This document shows, in pieces, positions 7,757 through 17,524 of a DNA stretch of 64,000 bases. The DNA is from Prevotella dentasini JCM 15908 (GTDB lineage: Bacteria > Bacteroidota > Bacteroidia > Bacteroidales > Bacteroidaceae), in assembly GCF_000614065.1 (NCBI RefSeq), contig NZ_BAKG01000005.1, positions 62,001 to 126,000 on the forward strand. The letters run 5' to 3'. Made by a program: the position numbers and the translations under genes. The notes beneath the pieces are model-generated. The model had not been told where the DNA came from. It was given only the letters and a program-made list of their open reading frames with translations, and did not search any database. The number at the start of each line of letters is the position of its first letter. Position 1 is the first letter of the stretch.

Positions 7757-9477
7757 TTAGAAACAATGCCGCTTCAGAAACTCTTCGTACTGGTTTCTGT
7801 AGCCGTTGAATATGTTGATGTCCACCTCACCGTGTATTCCCCTGACCCGTCCGTCGGGGCAGAGCTGCCAGTAGACGAGCTTCATGTCGGGCTTGTACTC
7901 ACCATATCGGGCTATCCAGACGGGGTAGTTGTCGCCCAAATCGGGGGCAAGGGGCATGTATTGTTTGGTGAACATTTGACTGATGTAGAGGATGGGACGC
8001 TTGCCGGTGTGTTTCTGCACTACTTTCAGCCAGTCGCGTATGTGGCGGAACATGACCTCCGCACCGCCCATCTTGACTATCTGTGCGTCGGAAGGCTCGA
8101 CGTCGAGTACCGGTGGCAGGTCGCCCTTGCCGAAATGGCTGCATTTGAGGAAGTAGGCTGCCTGCGCAGCTCCCGGCGAGGTGGTGGAAAAGAAGTGGTA
8201 TGTGCCCACCCTGATGCGTGGGCGCGTGCGGCCCGGTAGTCGTCGGAATAGTAGCTGTTCAGAACCGTGCAGCCTTCGGTCGACTTGATGTAGGCGAAAG
8301 AGATGGGATAGTCTACCCGCCCCTTTGTCTTCTTCGGGCTTTGGCTGCCCAAATCGGTGATGCGCAGGCGGTTCCAGTGGATGGGATAGATTTTTTTCTT
8401 GATTTCGTGCTGATGCTTCGAGAGGTCGATGCCGTAAATGCGGTCGGCATTGTAGGTCAGCCTCTCGCCCTTGTAGACGCCTTTTCTCCATTCGCCCACC
8501 TGTAGATAGGCATACGGGGCTATGAAGAATCCGAAGCCGTCGCGTTGTCCGTCGGCCCAGTGTCCGTCGTAGTAGCTGCCGTTGTATCCGTAGTGTTGCC
8601 CGTAGCCGTGAGGTTTTCCGTTCCGGGTCTCGCCGGTGTAGTAGCCCGTGGAGTCGATGATGGCGTTCTTGGGAAGGAAGACGGGTTTGGGCTTTATAAT
8701 CTTGGCCTTGATTAAGGACTGTTCTGCGTCGCTGCGCACGAGCCGTGTGTGGACATTGAGGGGGGTAATTCTGCTGGCCGTCTGTAAGAGGATGAAACCA
8801 TGACTGTCGGTTTCCAGACGGTTGCAGGCAATGCGTTTGCCAGATTTGTGCAGCACGACGGTGTAGCGGTTCATCTGTCTTACGCGCAGCCGGGCATCGT
8901 GGGGAATGTCGTGAAGGGCGTGCATTATCTTTCGGAGCGAGTCCATCTGGTGGCTGATGGCGGCATGGCGGTCGGCTATTTTGATGTATCCGTAGTCTTG
9001 GATGCTGTGCACCCGGAGGTAGTAGGAGAGCTCGTTGTACTGCGTCTGTAGGCCTGCGAGCTGATGGTCGGTGCGGATAAACTCGCGGAGTACAAGCTGG
9101 TGAAGCTGGCGGTTGTTCATGTTGACGACGGTGGAGGGGCGGTTTTTCCATTGGGCCACGATACGTCCGAAACTTGACGGGACGAGGCGGTAGCGGTTAA
9201 TCCAGTAGCCCGCAAGGTCGGTCTGCCGTGTTCGGATGGAATCCTTGTTGGTTGCACCTCCCGAGAAAACGGAGCCTGCATGGTTGGCAAAGTAGACTGC
9301 CGGTCTGCCATTGACTTCGAGCTGATAGTATGACTGCTGCTCAATGCGTGCCGCAGCCTCTTCTATCTGCCGGGAAGAAGGGGGAAGGAGCCTGAAAAGG
9401 GCGTAGGCGGCGAATAGGGCAAGGGCGATGCTTCCTGCGATGTATCCTGTCCGCTTGCTGATATGTGGATGAAACAT
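7757..9477 (-). CDS. Membrane-anchored GH25 lysozyme with MORN repeats (one frame break)
   Basis: About 573 residues. An N-terminal membrane anchor (residues about 12-32) leads to a region of unknown fold (about 35-270). MORN repeats follow at about 275-350 (YYTGETRNGKPHGYG, YYDGHWADGQRDGFG), then a glycoside hydrolase family 25 domain. The GH25 signs are YGIDLSKHQ with its conserved Asp, FAYIKSTEG, HFF and the catalytic PPVLDVEPS. GH25 enzymes cut the MurNAc-GlcNAc bond of peptidoglycan. The frame breaks near 8214-8217 (one base missing) just before RVGTYHFF. It is divergent from the next gene, with overlapping promoters. Confidence 0.85.
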
Positions 9478-9500
9478 TTATGCAAAAAAGTCTTTAATCC

Positions 9501-9532
9501 TTGCAAAGGTAAATATAAATATCGTAACTTTG
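9501..9532 (+). promoter_or_regulatory. Divergent promoters between the GH25 gene and the small membrane protein
   Basis: Plus strand: TTG (9501-9503), 21 nt, TAACTTTG (9525-9532), giving a very short leader before 9542. Minus strand: TACCTTTG (9511-9504) lies inside the same segment and points at the GH25 gene, without a clear TTG box. Confidence 0.6.
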
Positions 9533-9541
9533 TCGTTCAAG

Positions 9542-9925
9542 ATGAGAAAATACATCAACATATTGCTGTCGTTGTTGCTGTCCGTAATGATTGTTTGGGC
9601 GGCAACGGGTGTTGTGTTGATGCAGTGTGCACATACGGGAAACGTTGCCATTGGCAAGATGCCGAAAGCTGACGAAGGCTGTGGGACGGAGTCGGACAAG
9701 GATTGCCTCAAGGTGATGGTGCTGAAGCTCTCCGAAGTGAGTCAGGCACAGACCGTTCAGCAAGATTTTCAGCCTATGCTGTTTTTACTTCTTGCACCTC
9801 TCGTAACGATTCTTCTGGCTTTACCGATATTGTTTTTTATAGCATCGCCGATACGGTTGATGCCCTATTGCTGGCATAGTCCGCCGCGGCAGTACCTGCA
9901 AAGCCTCACGGTTCTTCAGATTTGA
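9542..9925 (+). CDS. Small membrane protein before a TonB receptor (HYC_CC_PP-like?)
   Basis: 127 residues from MRKYINILL; an upstream ATG at 9530 overlaps the promoter and is unlikely. A signal/anchor helix covers about residues 5-27, then a Cys-containing exported segment (MQCAHTGNVAIGKM, GCGTESDKDCLK), then a second helix (about 80-103). Position and layout resemble the small Cys/His proteins that precede TonB receptors and HMA proteins in Bacteroidetes, but the Cys pattern is not a full match. The role is unknown; metal handling is an inference. Confidence 0.6.
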   Translation: MRKYINILLSLLLSVMIVWAATGVVLMQCAHTGNVAIGKMPKADEGCGTESDKDCLKVMVLKLSEVSQAQTVQQDFQPMLFLLLAPLVTILLALPILFFIASPIRLMPYCWHSPPRQYLQSLTVLQI

Positions 9926-10213
9926 TTTTGTGATAGCGTCATCGCTGCTTTTGCCTGATGGGCTGGTTTTGTCCGGCCTGTCGGGTCAGATTGTTGTAAC
10001 TGTTCAGTGAATGGGTCGCCTTCGCTGCTTTTGTTCGATTTGTTCAGGTTTCATGGATATTCCGGCCGTCTGCCGGTTACCATGCGGAAGTCTCTTGTAG
10101 GTGGCTGTTCGCTGAATCTGTCTGGTCATGCAAGGGAGAGTGAAGTGCATGCCGGCCTGTTTGGGACAGCTGAATGGTTATCCCCGATTAACGTATTCAC
10201 AAAATAAAAACAA
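9926..10213 (+). other. Non-coding gap before the TonB receptor gene
   Basis: 288 bp with no convincing ORF, promoter box or hairpin. It includes two similar stretches (TCATCGCTGCTTTTG and CTTCGCTGCTTTTG, near 9943 and 10019). Confidence 0.3.
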
Positions 10214-12275
10214 ATGACTGATAAGATAATTCTTGCAGGCTTTGCCCTGCTTTTTGCCTCGTCTGCCCTTGCGCAGCAGGTGTCCGTCGACACTATGGCA
10301 ACCCTTAGAGACCAAGAACTCAACAATGTAACCGTTACTGCACGGCGCGTCGGTGTGCGTCGTATGGGCGGAGCTGTCAATGGACAGGATATTTTGCGCG
10401 GCGAACTTTTCAAGGCGGCCTGCTGCAACTTGGGAGAGAGCTTTGTCAATAATCCGTCCGTAGACGTCAATTATTCTGATGCCACTACGGGAGCACGGCA
10501 GATAAAGCTGCTCGGACTGAGTGGAACATACGTGCAGATGCTCACGGAGAATCTGCCGAACTTCCGTGGCGCAGCCTGCCTTACGGTCTTGGCTATGTGC
10601 CGGGAAGCTGGATGAAGAGCCTGCAAGTGAGCAAGGGGAACTCGTCGGTAAAGAACGGCTATGAAGCCATGACGGGACAGATAAACGTAGAGTACCTTAA
10701 GCCTGACGATGAACAGGGTGCTGCTCTCAACATCTATGGCAATTCGATGAGCAAGTTGGAAATAAACGCTGATGGAAACATCCACATTGGCGGCAGCAAG
10801 AACTTCAGTACGGAGATTCTTACCCACTTCGAGAACAGCTGGAGCCATCACGATGGCAATGGCGACGGGTTTCAGGACGACCCTCAGGTACGTCAGTACA
10901 ATCTGCAAAACCGATGGTTCTACAAGTCAGGTAACTACATGCTGCATGCCGGTATCGGCTTCCTGAACGAAGAACGGACGAGCGGACAGGTAGCCGGCTC
11001 GCATCATCTTGCTGCTGAAACTGCTCCTTACCGCATCCGTATCGGTACTGACCGCTATGAAGGATACATGAAGCATGCCCTCATTCTTGACCCGTCGCGT
11101 GGTACGAATATCGCTCTGATAGGCAATTTGTCCATGCACAAACAGTCGGCAGACTATGGTCTTAAGCACTACGACGTGCACGAGAAGAACGCCTATGCCT
11201 CGTTGATTTTTGAAACAAACTTTGCCACTGGGCATAACCTTTCTGCCGGACTGGGCCTGAGCCACGATTATCTGCGTCAGAATCTTACGCTTGCCGAGGG
11301 TACTGCCGCCCCAACAGGTTACGGCAACCGCTATCCTCTCTTGGGAAACGTGGAGCGAGAGACTACACCGGGAGCTTACATGCAGTATACGTATAGCCTT
11401 GGGCACCGCTTTGTGGCGATGACAGGGCTGCGCATAGACCGCAGCAGTGTCTATGGTACGTTCGTAACACCACGGTTTCATGTGAAGTGGATGCCTGCCG
11501 ACTTCCTTACGCTCCGCCTTTCTGCCGGAAAGGGTTATCGGAGTCCGCACGCTTTGGCTGAGAATAACTTCCTGATGGCATCGGGCAGGCGGCTCGTGAT
11601 AGATGAACTCAAGCAGGAGAAGGCATGGAACTACGGTGCGAGTCTTTCTTTCCTGATACCTTTGCAGAATAAGGCACTGAAGCTGAACGCGGAGTATTAC
11701 TATACCCACTTTGTCAATCAGACGGTTGTTGACTATGATACCGACCCGTTGACGCTCCGCATCGGCAATCTTGACGGAAAGAGCTATTCTCATACGTTTC
11801 AGATTGACGCTTCCTATCCTTTCTTCCGCGGCTTTGAGCTGACAGCTGCCTATCGCTATAATCTTGTGAAAGAGACTTTCGGCGGCCGCCTGCTCGCCAA
11901 GCCGTTGCAGAGCCGGTACAAAGGTCTGCTTACCGCAAGCTATAAGACACCGCTCGGTCTCTGGCAGTTCGATGCCACTTTTGCCCTCAATGGCAGTGGC
12001 CGGATGCCGACCCCGTATGTTTCTACCGACGGTACGCCCTCATGGGCAGGACACTATCGTGCCTACGGTCAGCTGAGCGGACAAGTTACGCGCTACTTCC
12101 GCCACTTCTCGGTCTACCTTGGTGGCGAAAATCTGACGAACTATAAGCAGAAGAATCCTATCATGGGATACCATGACCCTTGGTCGCAGACTTTTGAACC
12201 TACCATGTTTACGGACCGGTGCAAGGTGCCATGGTCTACGCTGGTATTCGGCTGAATTTCGGGAAGCGGATTTAG
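10214..12275 (+). CDS. TonB-dependent outer membrane receptor (two frame breaks)
   Basis: About 687 residues. Signal peptide MTDKIILAGFALLFASSALAQ, a plug domain (LNNVTVTARR, ESFVNNPSVDVNYSDAT, GARQIKLLGLSGTYVQMLTE), then a 22-strand barrel. The first break, near 10582, is mended by one C (RGAALPYGLGYVPGSW). The second, near 12205, is mended by one G, giving a proper end MVYGPVQGAMVYAGIRLNFG and a stop at 12275 in place of the early stop at 12255. Receptors of this class import metal complexes or other ligands with TonB-ExbBD energy. The HMA gene 135 bp downstream suggests a metal. No carboxypeptidase-like N-terminal domain is present. Confidence 0.88.
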
Positions 12276-12302
12276 CTGATGGGTTGACAAGCATACGGGT
12301 TG

Positions 12303-12316
12303 ACTGGTTGACCAGT
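12303..12316. promoter_or_regulatory. Small palindrome between the receptor and HMA genes
   Basis: ACTGGTTGACCAGT, within a stretch that holds GTTGAC three times (12284-12312). It may be a regulator site or only a chance dyad. Confidence 0.25.
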
Positions 12317-12410
12317 TGTTTGTCTGGAAAACAAATAATCAATGGTCCTGTGGGTTGCGACACCGTTGCAACTCCTCCTCCATAGCAACAATAACAAACA
12401 AAAACAAACA

Positions 12411-12740
12411 ATGAAGAAAAGTATCCTGACCATGCTGCTGGCAATGGCTGCCATTGCCGTATCAGCCAAAGACATCAAAACCGTAGTCTTTACAACCACA
12501 CCGCAGATGCACTGCGAGAGTTGCGAAAACAAGATTAAAGGCAACCTGCGCTTTGAAAAGGGCGTGAAAGAAATAAAGACCGATGTCGAAGAGCAGAAAG
12601 TTTACGTAACCTACGATGCGGACAAGACTACCGAGGAAAAGCTCCGTCAGTCGTTCGAGAAGTTCGGCTATAAGGCGGAAAAGACGACTAAAGATGCCAA
12701 AGTCCCCGTTCACGAGGGCGAGGAATGTTCGAATATGTAA
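12411..12740 (+). CDS. Secreted heavy-metal-associated (HMA) domain protein
   Basis: 109 residues. A signal peptide (MKKSILTMLLAMAAIAVSA) precedes one ferredoxin-like HMA domain. The metal site is MHCESC in the usual M-x-C-x-x-C place, and FEKFGYKAE is the usual second signature. The tail ends EGEECSNM, adding another Cys. Such periplasmic domains bind Cu(I), Hg(II) or similar soft metals. The start was chosen at the signal peptide; the longer frame upstream is not coding. It probably works with the TonB receptor just upstream. Confidence 0.9.
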   Translation: MKKSILTMLLAMAAIAVSAKDIKTVVFTTTPQMHCESCENKIKGNLRFEKGVKEIKTDVEEQKVYVTYDADKTTEEKLRQSFEKFGYKAEKTTKDAKVPVHEGEECSNM

Positions 12741-12756
12741 TTCAAAGAACAATGCA

Positions 12757-12797
12757 AATGCCGGTGTTTCCATGTGGAAGCACCGGCATTTTTGTAG
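12757..12797. terminator. Terminator between the HMA gene and mnmA
   Basis: AATGCCGGTGTTTCC pairs with GGAAGCACCGGCATT across CATGT, followed by TTTTGT. It ends the HMA transcript and may also serve the convergent mnmA. Confidence 0.85.
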
Positions 12798-12804
12798 ATT
12801 GGGG

Positions 12805-13885
12805 TTATAGCGCAATCTCTCCCGACCCGTAGCAGCGGTGATGCCGCTCATCGTAGACGACGCAGAACTGCCCCGGGGCGACGCCGTGTATGCTCTTCTC
12901 CGAATGGACCATGTACCTGCCGTCGGAAAGCGGCTCAATGGTAGCAGGGTGATATTCCGGCGTGTGCCGTATCTTGAAGGTTACGTGCTGAGGCAGTGAG
13001 GTGATTCCCTCGGTGAGGAAATGAAAGTCGTGCAGCGGAAACTCCTTCTTGTAGGCAGTTGCCGGGTCGTAGCCGTGGCTGACATAGAGGATGTTCTGCG
13101 CCACATCCTTCTTGACGACAAACCACGGACCGCCACCGAAACCGAGTCCCTTGCGCTGCCCGATGGTATGAAACCACAGCCCCCTGTGCGTGCCGATTCT
13201 CTTTCCAGACTCCAGTTCTATCACGTCTCCTGCCTGTTCGCCCAAATAGCGTCGCACATACTCGTTGTAGTCTATATTGCCGAGAAAGCAGATTCCCTGC
13301 GAATCCTTTCGCCGTGCATTGATAAGGTGCTCGCGTTCGGCTATTTCCCGTACTTCATTCTTCTCATAGTGCCCTATAGGAAGATGGCCTTCTTCAGCTG
13401 CCAGTCGTATATTTGAGCGAGGAAATCGGTCTGATCCTTCACTGGGTCAGGGCTGGTGCAGAGCCATTTCCGCCCCTCTATCCACTCTGTCTGGGCGTAA
13501 TGACCCGTGGCTATGAGGTCGTAGTCGTGTCCCATCTTTGCATCGAAAGCACCAAACTTAACAAGCCGGTTGCACATCACGTCAGGATTGGGGGTAAAAC
13601 CTGCCTTTACCTTCTCCATGGTGTAGCCCGTAACCTGACTCCAATACTCTTGGTGGCAGTCGACAACCTGCAGTCTGCAACCGTATTTCCGTGCACCGAT
13701 GTTGCCATCTCGAGGTCTTCCTCCGAGTTGCAGTCCCAGTCTTCCTTTTCTTCCGGCCCAATCTTGATGTAGAAACAGTCGGGATGCAGTCCGAGTCTGT
13801 CAAACTCATATACTGCTACCGAGCTGTCTACTCCGCCCGAAAGCAGAACGGCTATTCGCTTGTCTTTTATTTCGTTGGTGTTCAT
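12805..13885 (-). CDS. mnmA: tRNA-specific 2-thiouridylase MnmA (two frame breaks)
   Basis: About 360 residues. MnmA activates U34 of tRNA-Lys, -Glu and -Gln with ATP and inserts sulfur. PP-loop AVLLSGGVDSSVAV is near the start; then TPNPDVMCN with the first catalytic Cys, DLIATGHYAQ, RKDSQGICFLG with the second Cys, TIGQRKGLG and a C-terminal beta-barrel. The frame breaks near 13695 (one G missing) and 13378 (CC for CCC); mending both gives an unbroken family-length protein. The start is MNTNEIKDKRIA; the in-frame codons upstream are less likely. Confidence 0.92.
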
Positions 13886-14052
13886 TGTCTTATCATTCTT
13901 TCTTTGGTTCACTTTCGTCTATAGCCGGGTGTATGGTCACTGACGGACGGAGCTGTCATTATGTGCTCTATGGGGCTTGGGGATAATTGCCGGATGGCGT
14001 CCCGATGTCCTTTCCTGCCTCCTGAAGCCTATTTGCTGTGAGTATCTTGCTG

Positions 14053-14083
14053 CAAAGGTATAATAGAATTTTGAAATGGGCAA
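14053..14083 (-). promoter_or_regulatory. Promoter of mnmA
   Basis: Minus strand TTG (14083-14081), exactly 20 nt, TACCTTTG (14060-14053). The leader is about 160 nt. The rest of 13886-14240 shows no gene. Confidence 0.7.
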
Positions 14084-14242
14084 GGGAACAATAAACAATG
14101 TGCTGTCTGCCGCCGCCTGCCGTTTCTGTGCGAAAAGACGTCTGCCCCGCAGCGTCCGGTCAGCAGGAAATGGTTGGCAGAAGTGGCGTCGTCGGTTGTT
14201 CATTCCGTGTGTAAGCGTGTCGCGGGCAGGGGAGAGAAACAA

Positions 14243-14290
14243 ATGAACGGACAGAAAGAGGATTTCTCCACTTGCTGTCCGTCCATTCAG
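14243..14290 (-). terminator. Terminator of the porin gene
   Basis: ATGAACGGACAG and CTGTCCGTCCAT form a stem; on the minus strand it is followed by TTTGTTTCTC. Confidence 0.65.
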
Positions 14291-14302
14291 ACTCGTAAAA
14301 AC

Positions 14303-15310
14303 TTAGAGAACCTTTACTCGCCACGTAACTCCGACGTTCAGTGCCGACAGCTTGTCCTGTACGACACCGTTCGGATTACTGTTCTTTCCGAAAGAATAAC
14401 TGTAGTTGCCGTGTATGCGCACACGGTTGTCTTTCAGCGGAAAGTATTCAAAGCCGGCTCCTACGCGTGTGATTTCAGTACCGTCCTGAACGGCCTTATC
14501 CGCAGCCGACCCTGTATTGTTCACGTCGTAGCTCATCTTCGTGAAGAGATGGAACTTCTGTGTGGGGCGATAGGAAATCTGTCCCGATATAGTGCAGTCG
14601 CGTCCGAAGAAGGTCTGTCCCTTGGCAGCGCGGTTCATGAAGTCGAAGTCGACCTGTACCTTTTCGCCGATGTGGAAACGGTTGCCTAAGGATATGTAGC
14701 TGAAGAACTTTCCCTTTTCGTATTCAATCGCGTTGACCGACCACAATGGCTCGTAGAAGCCGTGGCGGCCGTGCCACATCAGGTTGTAGGCGTATGTATC
14801 GGGATGTTGCTTGGAGAAAGGACTCTGGCAAGCCTGTAGGGTGAAGGCATCGTTACCGCTCTTGGTCTGGTATTCGGCACTGACTCCCCACTGGTAGCAG
14901 GCGAAGTTATAGCAGAATTCTGAGAGGTAATAGCAGTCGATAGGGGCTGGGTCAAGTTCCCATCCTGCTACGAGTACCACGTATTTTCCTGCCGAAACGG
15001 CCAACTGGTCCGTAGCTTTGTACTTGAGGAAGAGCCAGTCTGTGGCATCGAAGAACTTGTAGTCTTTGTTGATGCCGTTCAGACGCTGTCGGTAGGCGTA
15101 TGAGAACTTGGGCGACAGCTCGCCTTTCAGTACCACGTCGACGATGTTGCCCTTGAATCCGCACTCGTCCTTGATGTCTTCTCCGTCAATACTTGTCCGC
15201 TGATAGTCGCCGCGTGCCTCTACTTTCAGGTCGACAGGCAGCTTTTCCTGTGCCTTGGCAGTAGTCCATCCGAGTGCAAGCAGTAGCAGGAGGGTGCATG
15301 TAGTCTTCAT
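14303..15310 (-). CDS. Outer membrane porin family protein
   Basis: 335 residues from MKTTCTLLLLLALGWTTAKAQ, a clear signal peptide. The rest is alternating beta-strand sequence with aromatic girdles and short turns (FSYAYRQRLNGI, AVSAGKYVVLVAGWE, FSYISLGNRFHIG, VRIHGNYSYSFG), as in the OprO/OprP-like porins of Bacteroidetes. The substrate cannot be told. It has its own terminator. Start codons upstream (15340) lie before the signal peptide and are less likely. Confidence 0.8.
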   Translation of the reverse strand: MKTTCTLLLLLALGWTTAKAQEKLPVDLKVEARGDYQRTSIDGEDIKDECGFKGNIVDVVLKGELSPKFSYAYRQRLNGINKDYKFFDATDWLFLKYKATDQLAVSAGKYVVLVAGWELDPAPIDCYYLSEFCYNFACYQWGVSAEYQTKSGNDAFTLQACQSPFSKQHPDTYAYNLMWHGRHGFYEPLWSVNAIEYEKGKFFSYISLGNRFHIGEKVQVDFDFMNRAAKGQTFFGRDCTISGQISYRPTQKFHLFTKMSYDVNNTGSAADKAVQDGTEITRVGAGFEYFPLKDNRVRIHGNYSYSFGKNSNPNGVVQDKLSALNVGVTWRVKVL

Positions 15311-15360
15311 GTATGGTAGTCTTGTATGATTTGTTTTCAAAGGTTGTTTTAATTCGGAAA

Positions 15361-15393
15361 GGCCTTCTCCACATACCAGTGTGGAGAAGACCT
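15361..15393 (-). terminator. Terminator after the YitT gene
   Basis: GGTCTTCTCCACAC and ATGTGGAGAAGGCC (minus strand) form a stem around TGGT, followed by TTTCC. Confidence 0.65.
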
Positions 15394-15420
15394 CCTCGTT
15401 ATAAGAATTTCTTTATGTTA

Positions 15421-16389
15421 TTATAGGAATTTCTTTGTTTTCTTGTTCCATATTCCGTACACCTCGCTGACGGTATCGATGGAGATGAACGGATGCAAAT
15501 CTTCCTTGTTGAGGAAGTTCAGCAGTTTGGAGAACTCGTCGCGTGTCAGTATGATTTCGAGTCTCATACCCTTCTCGTGGCTGTATCCGCCGACCATTTC
15601 GGTCAGGGTGATGCCGCGTTTCAGCTCTTCTACGACGAAGTCGCGTATTTTCTCGTAGTGCTGTGTGGTGATGACAACCCGGGTCTTTTGGCTGAGGCTT
15701 GTCATAAAGTGGCTCAGTATCATACCGTTAAGCCATGTTCCAATCAGACCGATTACAACGAGGTTTACGTCGTTGATGGCAAATGCCGTACAGCAGATTA
15801 ACCATCCGGCAACCGATACTGCCGTTCCGAGATTGATGCTGGTGTACTTGTTGATAATCTTGGCAAGGATGTCAAGACCGCCCGTCGAGGCGTTGATGCT
15901 GAAGAGAATACTCTGCGAGGCACTTAGGATGATGACGAAACATAGCAGGTCGAACCATGGGTTGGCTATGACTTGTCCCGCCACATGCACGGCAAAGATA
16001 GATTCTTCCATCGGGAACAAGGAGCCGAGGAAGTCAATCATAGGGCCGAGAATAAGGGCAGTGTAAACTGTCTTGGCACCGAACTCATTGCCGATAAGCA
16101 GGAACGAGAGCACCAGCAAAACAGCGTTGATGACGAAGATGATGGTACCGACGGAGATGAATGGCAGCAGCTTTGCCAAAACGAGCGACAGACCCGTAAT
16201 AGAACCGACTATCAGCTTACTCGGGATGAGGAAGAAGTAGACACCGAGGGCTGCGACGAACATTCCGACGGTCATGATTATCAACTCCACCCAGAACTTC
16301 TTGGTAGTCAAAAGGTGCATTACCATTTCGAGCGTGCTTTTCATACGCTCTGCCGTAAACAGATCACGGTTGATGAGACTATTACTCAT
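15421..16389 (-). CDS. YitT family membrane protein (DUF161/DUF2179)
   Basis: 322 residues. After an amphipathic N-terminus there are five or six membrane helices (for example VELIIMTVGMFVAALGVYFF and GTIIFVINAVLLVLSFLLI), the family motif NASTGGLDILAKI, then a cytoplasmic DUF2179 domain at about 225-315 (HYEKIRDFVVEELKRGITL, GYSHEKGMRLEIILTRDE). The function of the family is not settled. It is transcribed alone, with a long leader of about 240 nt. Confidence 0.88.
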   Translation of the reverse strand: MSNSLINRDLFTAERMKSTLEMVMHLLTTKKFWVELIIMTVGMFVAALGVYFFLIPSKLIVGSITGLSLVLAKLLPFISVGTIIFVINAVLLVLSFLLIGNEFGAKTVYTALILGPMIDFLGSLFPMEESIFAVHVAGQVIANPWFDLLCFVIILSASQSILFSINASTGGLDILAKIINKYTSINLGTAVSVAGWLICCTAFAINDVNLVVIGLIGTWLNGMILSHFMTSLSQKTRVVITTQHYEKIRDFVVEELKRGITLTEMVGGYSHEKGMRLEIILTRDEFSKLLNFLNKEDLHPFISIDTVSEVYGIWNKKTKKFL

Positions 16390-16628
16390 GGCTTTACAAT
16401 TTTTTGTTTGTTGTATTTCTGAAATTGATTATTAATTTAATGCCTGTCCGCCCGTTGCCACCGCATGTTTTCGCCGGCAGCCTTCCGAACCTGTTCACCC
16501 GTGGGCTTTTCCGAGGTTTTTCGGCAGCTTGAATGGCAGGAGAGCGGTGTCGCCTCATTTGTGTTTGTGTGCATGACGGATGTCCTGCTGTTTGGGCGAG
16601 TATTCTCTGTATTGGGCTTTTAGTGGGG

Positions 16629-16659
16629 CAAAGTTAGTAAAAGATTTTATACGCTGCAA
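16629..16659 (-). promoter_or_regulatory. Promoter of the YitT gene
   Basis: Minus strand TTG (16659-16657), 20 nt, TAACTTTG (16636-16629), a full match to the Bacteroidetes consensus. I see no gene or known riboswitch in the leader, 16390-16628. Confidence 0.7.
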
Positions 16660-17206
16660 AAGAAATTACGATTTTTATTCCATTACCCTCTATTTTACCT
16701 TTTTATAGGGTGTAATTTGCCCGTTTGGGCTGTCTCTTTGGACAGATTGTGGTAGCAGACTTACAATTTGTAACTGGCAGAAAGTGGAACGGGGAAGGCT
16801 GGCCGGAAGTGTCAGTGCCGTTGTCTCGGGAGGGGCTGCCGATAGGGCTGCGAGACGGATTTCTGCCAGTGAAATTGCCGGTCCTTATTGATAAATGTGT
16901 GCCTGTTGCCTTTTTCTTTGGTCTCTTTCCTATAGTGGTAGTGTGTTCCTGACTTTGGTGTCGGGCAGAAGAAATGCTATCGGGAAACGGAAATTAAGTA
17001 ATTTTAGTATCAATCTATAACTTGTTGTCTGAAAAATGGAATAAACCGCAAACTAATACGCCGTGGTTCAGACTATTTCGAGGGGGAGTTTTGGTTACCA
17101 TGTATTGGGGAACTTTGACGGCAAGGAGGAGCTTGGGTGGGAGGGCGAGGCCGTTGCAGGCTTGTCTTCTTAGGTTCGGAAATGTCGTGTTTTTTCTTGT
17201 CCGTAT

Positions 17207-17274
17207 GATGAGAGTGCCCGGTTCGGTGGTCGAAAGGGGCTTGTCCGCATGGTGAAAGTGCCGTTTTGATACCG
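17207..17274. repeat. Dispersed 23-bp-type repeat, copy b (3 units)
   Basis: Units at 17207-17229, 17230-17252 and 17253-17274, each a diverged GAAAGTGCC...-type dyad (for example TGAAAGTGCCGTTTTGATA). The gap 16660-17365 otherwise holds no convincing gene; the two short ORFs there lack any family features. Confidence 0.6.
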
Positions 17275-17365
17275 TCGGAATGGTATTTTCGGTATGCAGG
17301 TAAGGTTGGTTGGGATTGCAGGCTTTTAATCGTCTGATTGTCAGTGCTGTAGGGATGTGTTGAAG

Positions 17366-17405
17366 AAAAAGCCTTCCCCTTCCGTTGGAGGAGGGCGAAG
17401 GCTTT
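17366..17405 (-). terminator. Terminator of the menaquinone operon
   Basis: AAAGCCTTCGCCC and GGGGAAGGCTTT form a stem on the minus strand, followed by TTCTTC. It lies about 120 bp past the menE stop. Confidence 0.8.
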
Positions 17406-17524
17406 GTTTGTCATTATTTTTCGTATGCTTGGCGGCTTACGTTACCGGCTGATATGGAGGATATTGTGGTGCCGTTCGGTTGTCGCGCATTGTAGGCTGC
17501 TTATGATCTGTTTAGTTAGAAGGT

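Noticed and set aside
13937-14689. Short ORFs upstream of mnmA and opposite the porin
   Set aside because: One covers the mnmA promoter and the other is the shadow of the porin gene.
16390-16628. Riboswitch in the long YitT leader
   Set aside because: No conserved riboswitch core could be recognised; the length alone is not evidence.
16725-17414. Short ORFs in the gap between the YitT gene and menE
   Set aside because: No conserved motif; they cross the repeat and the terminator.
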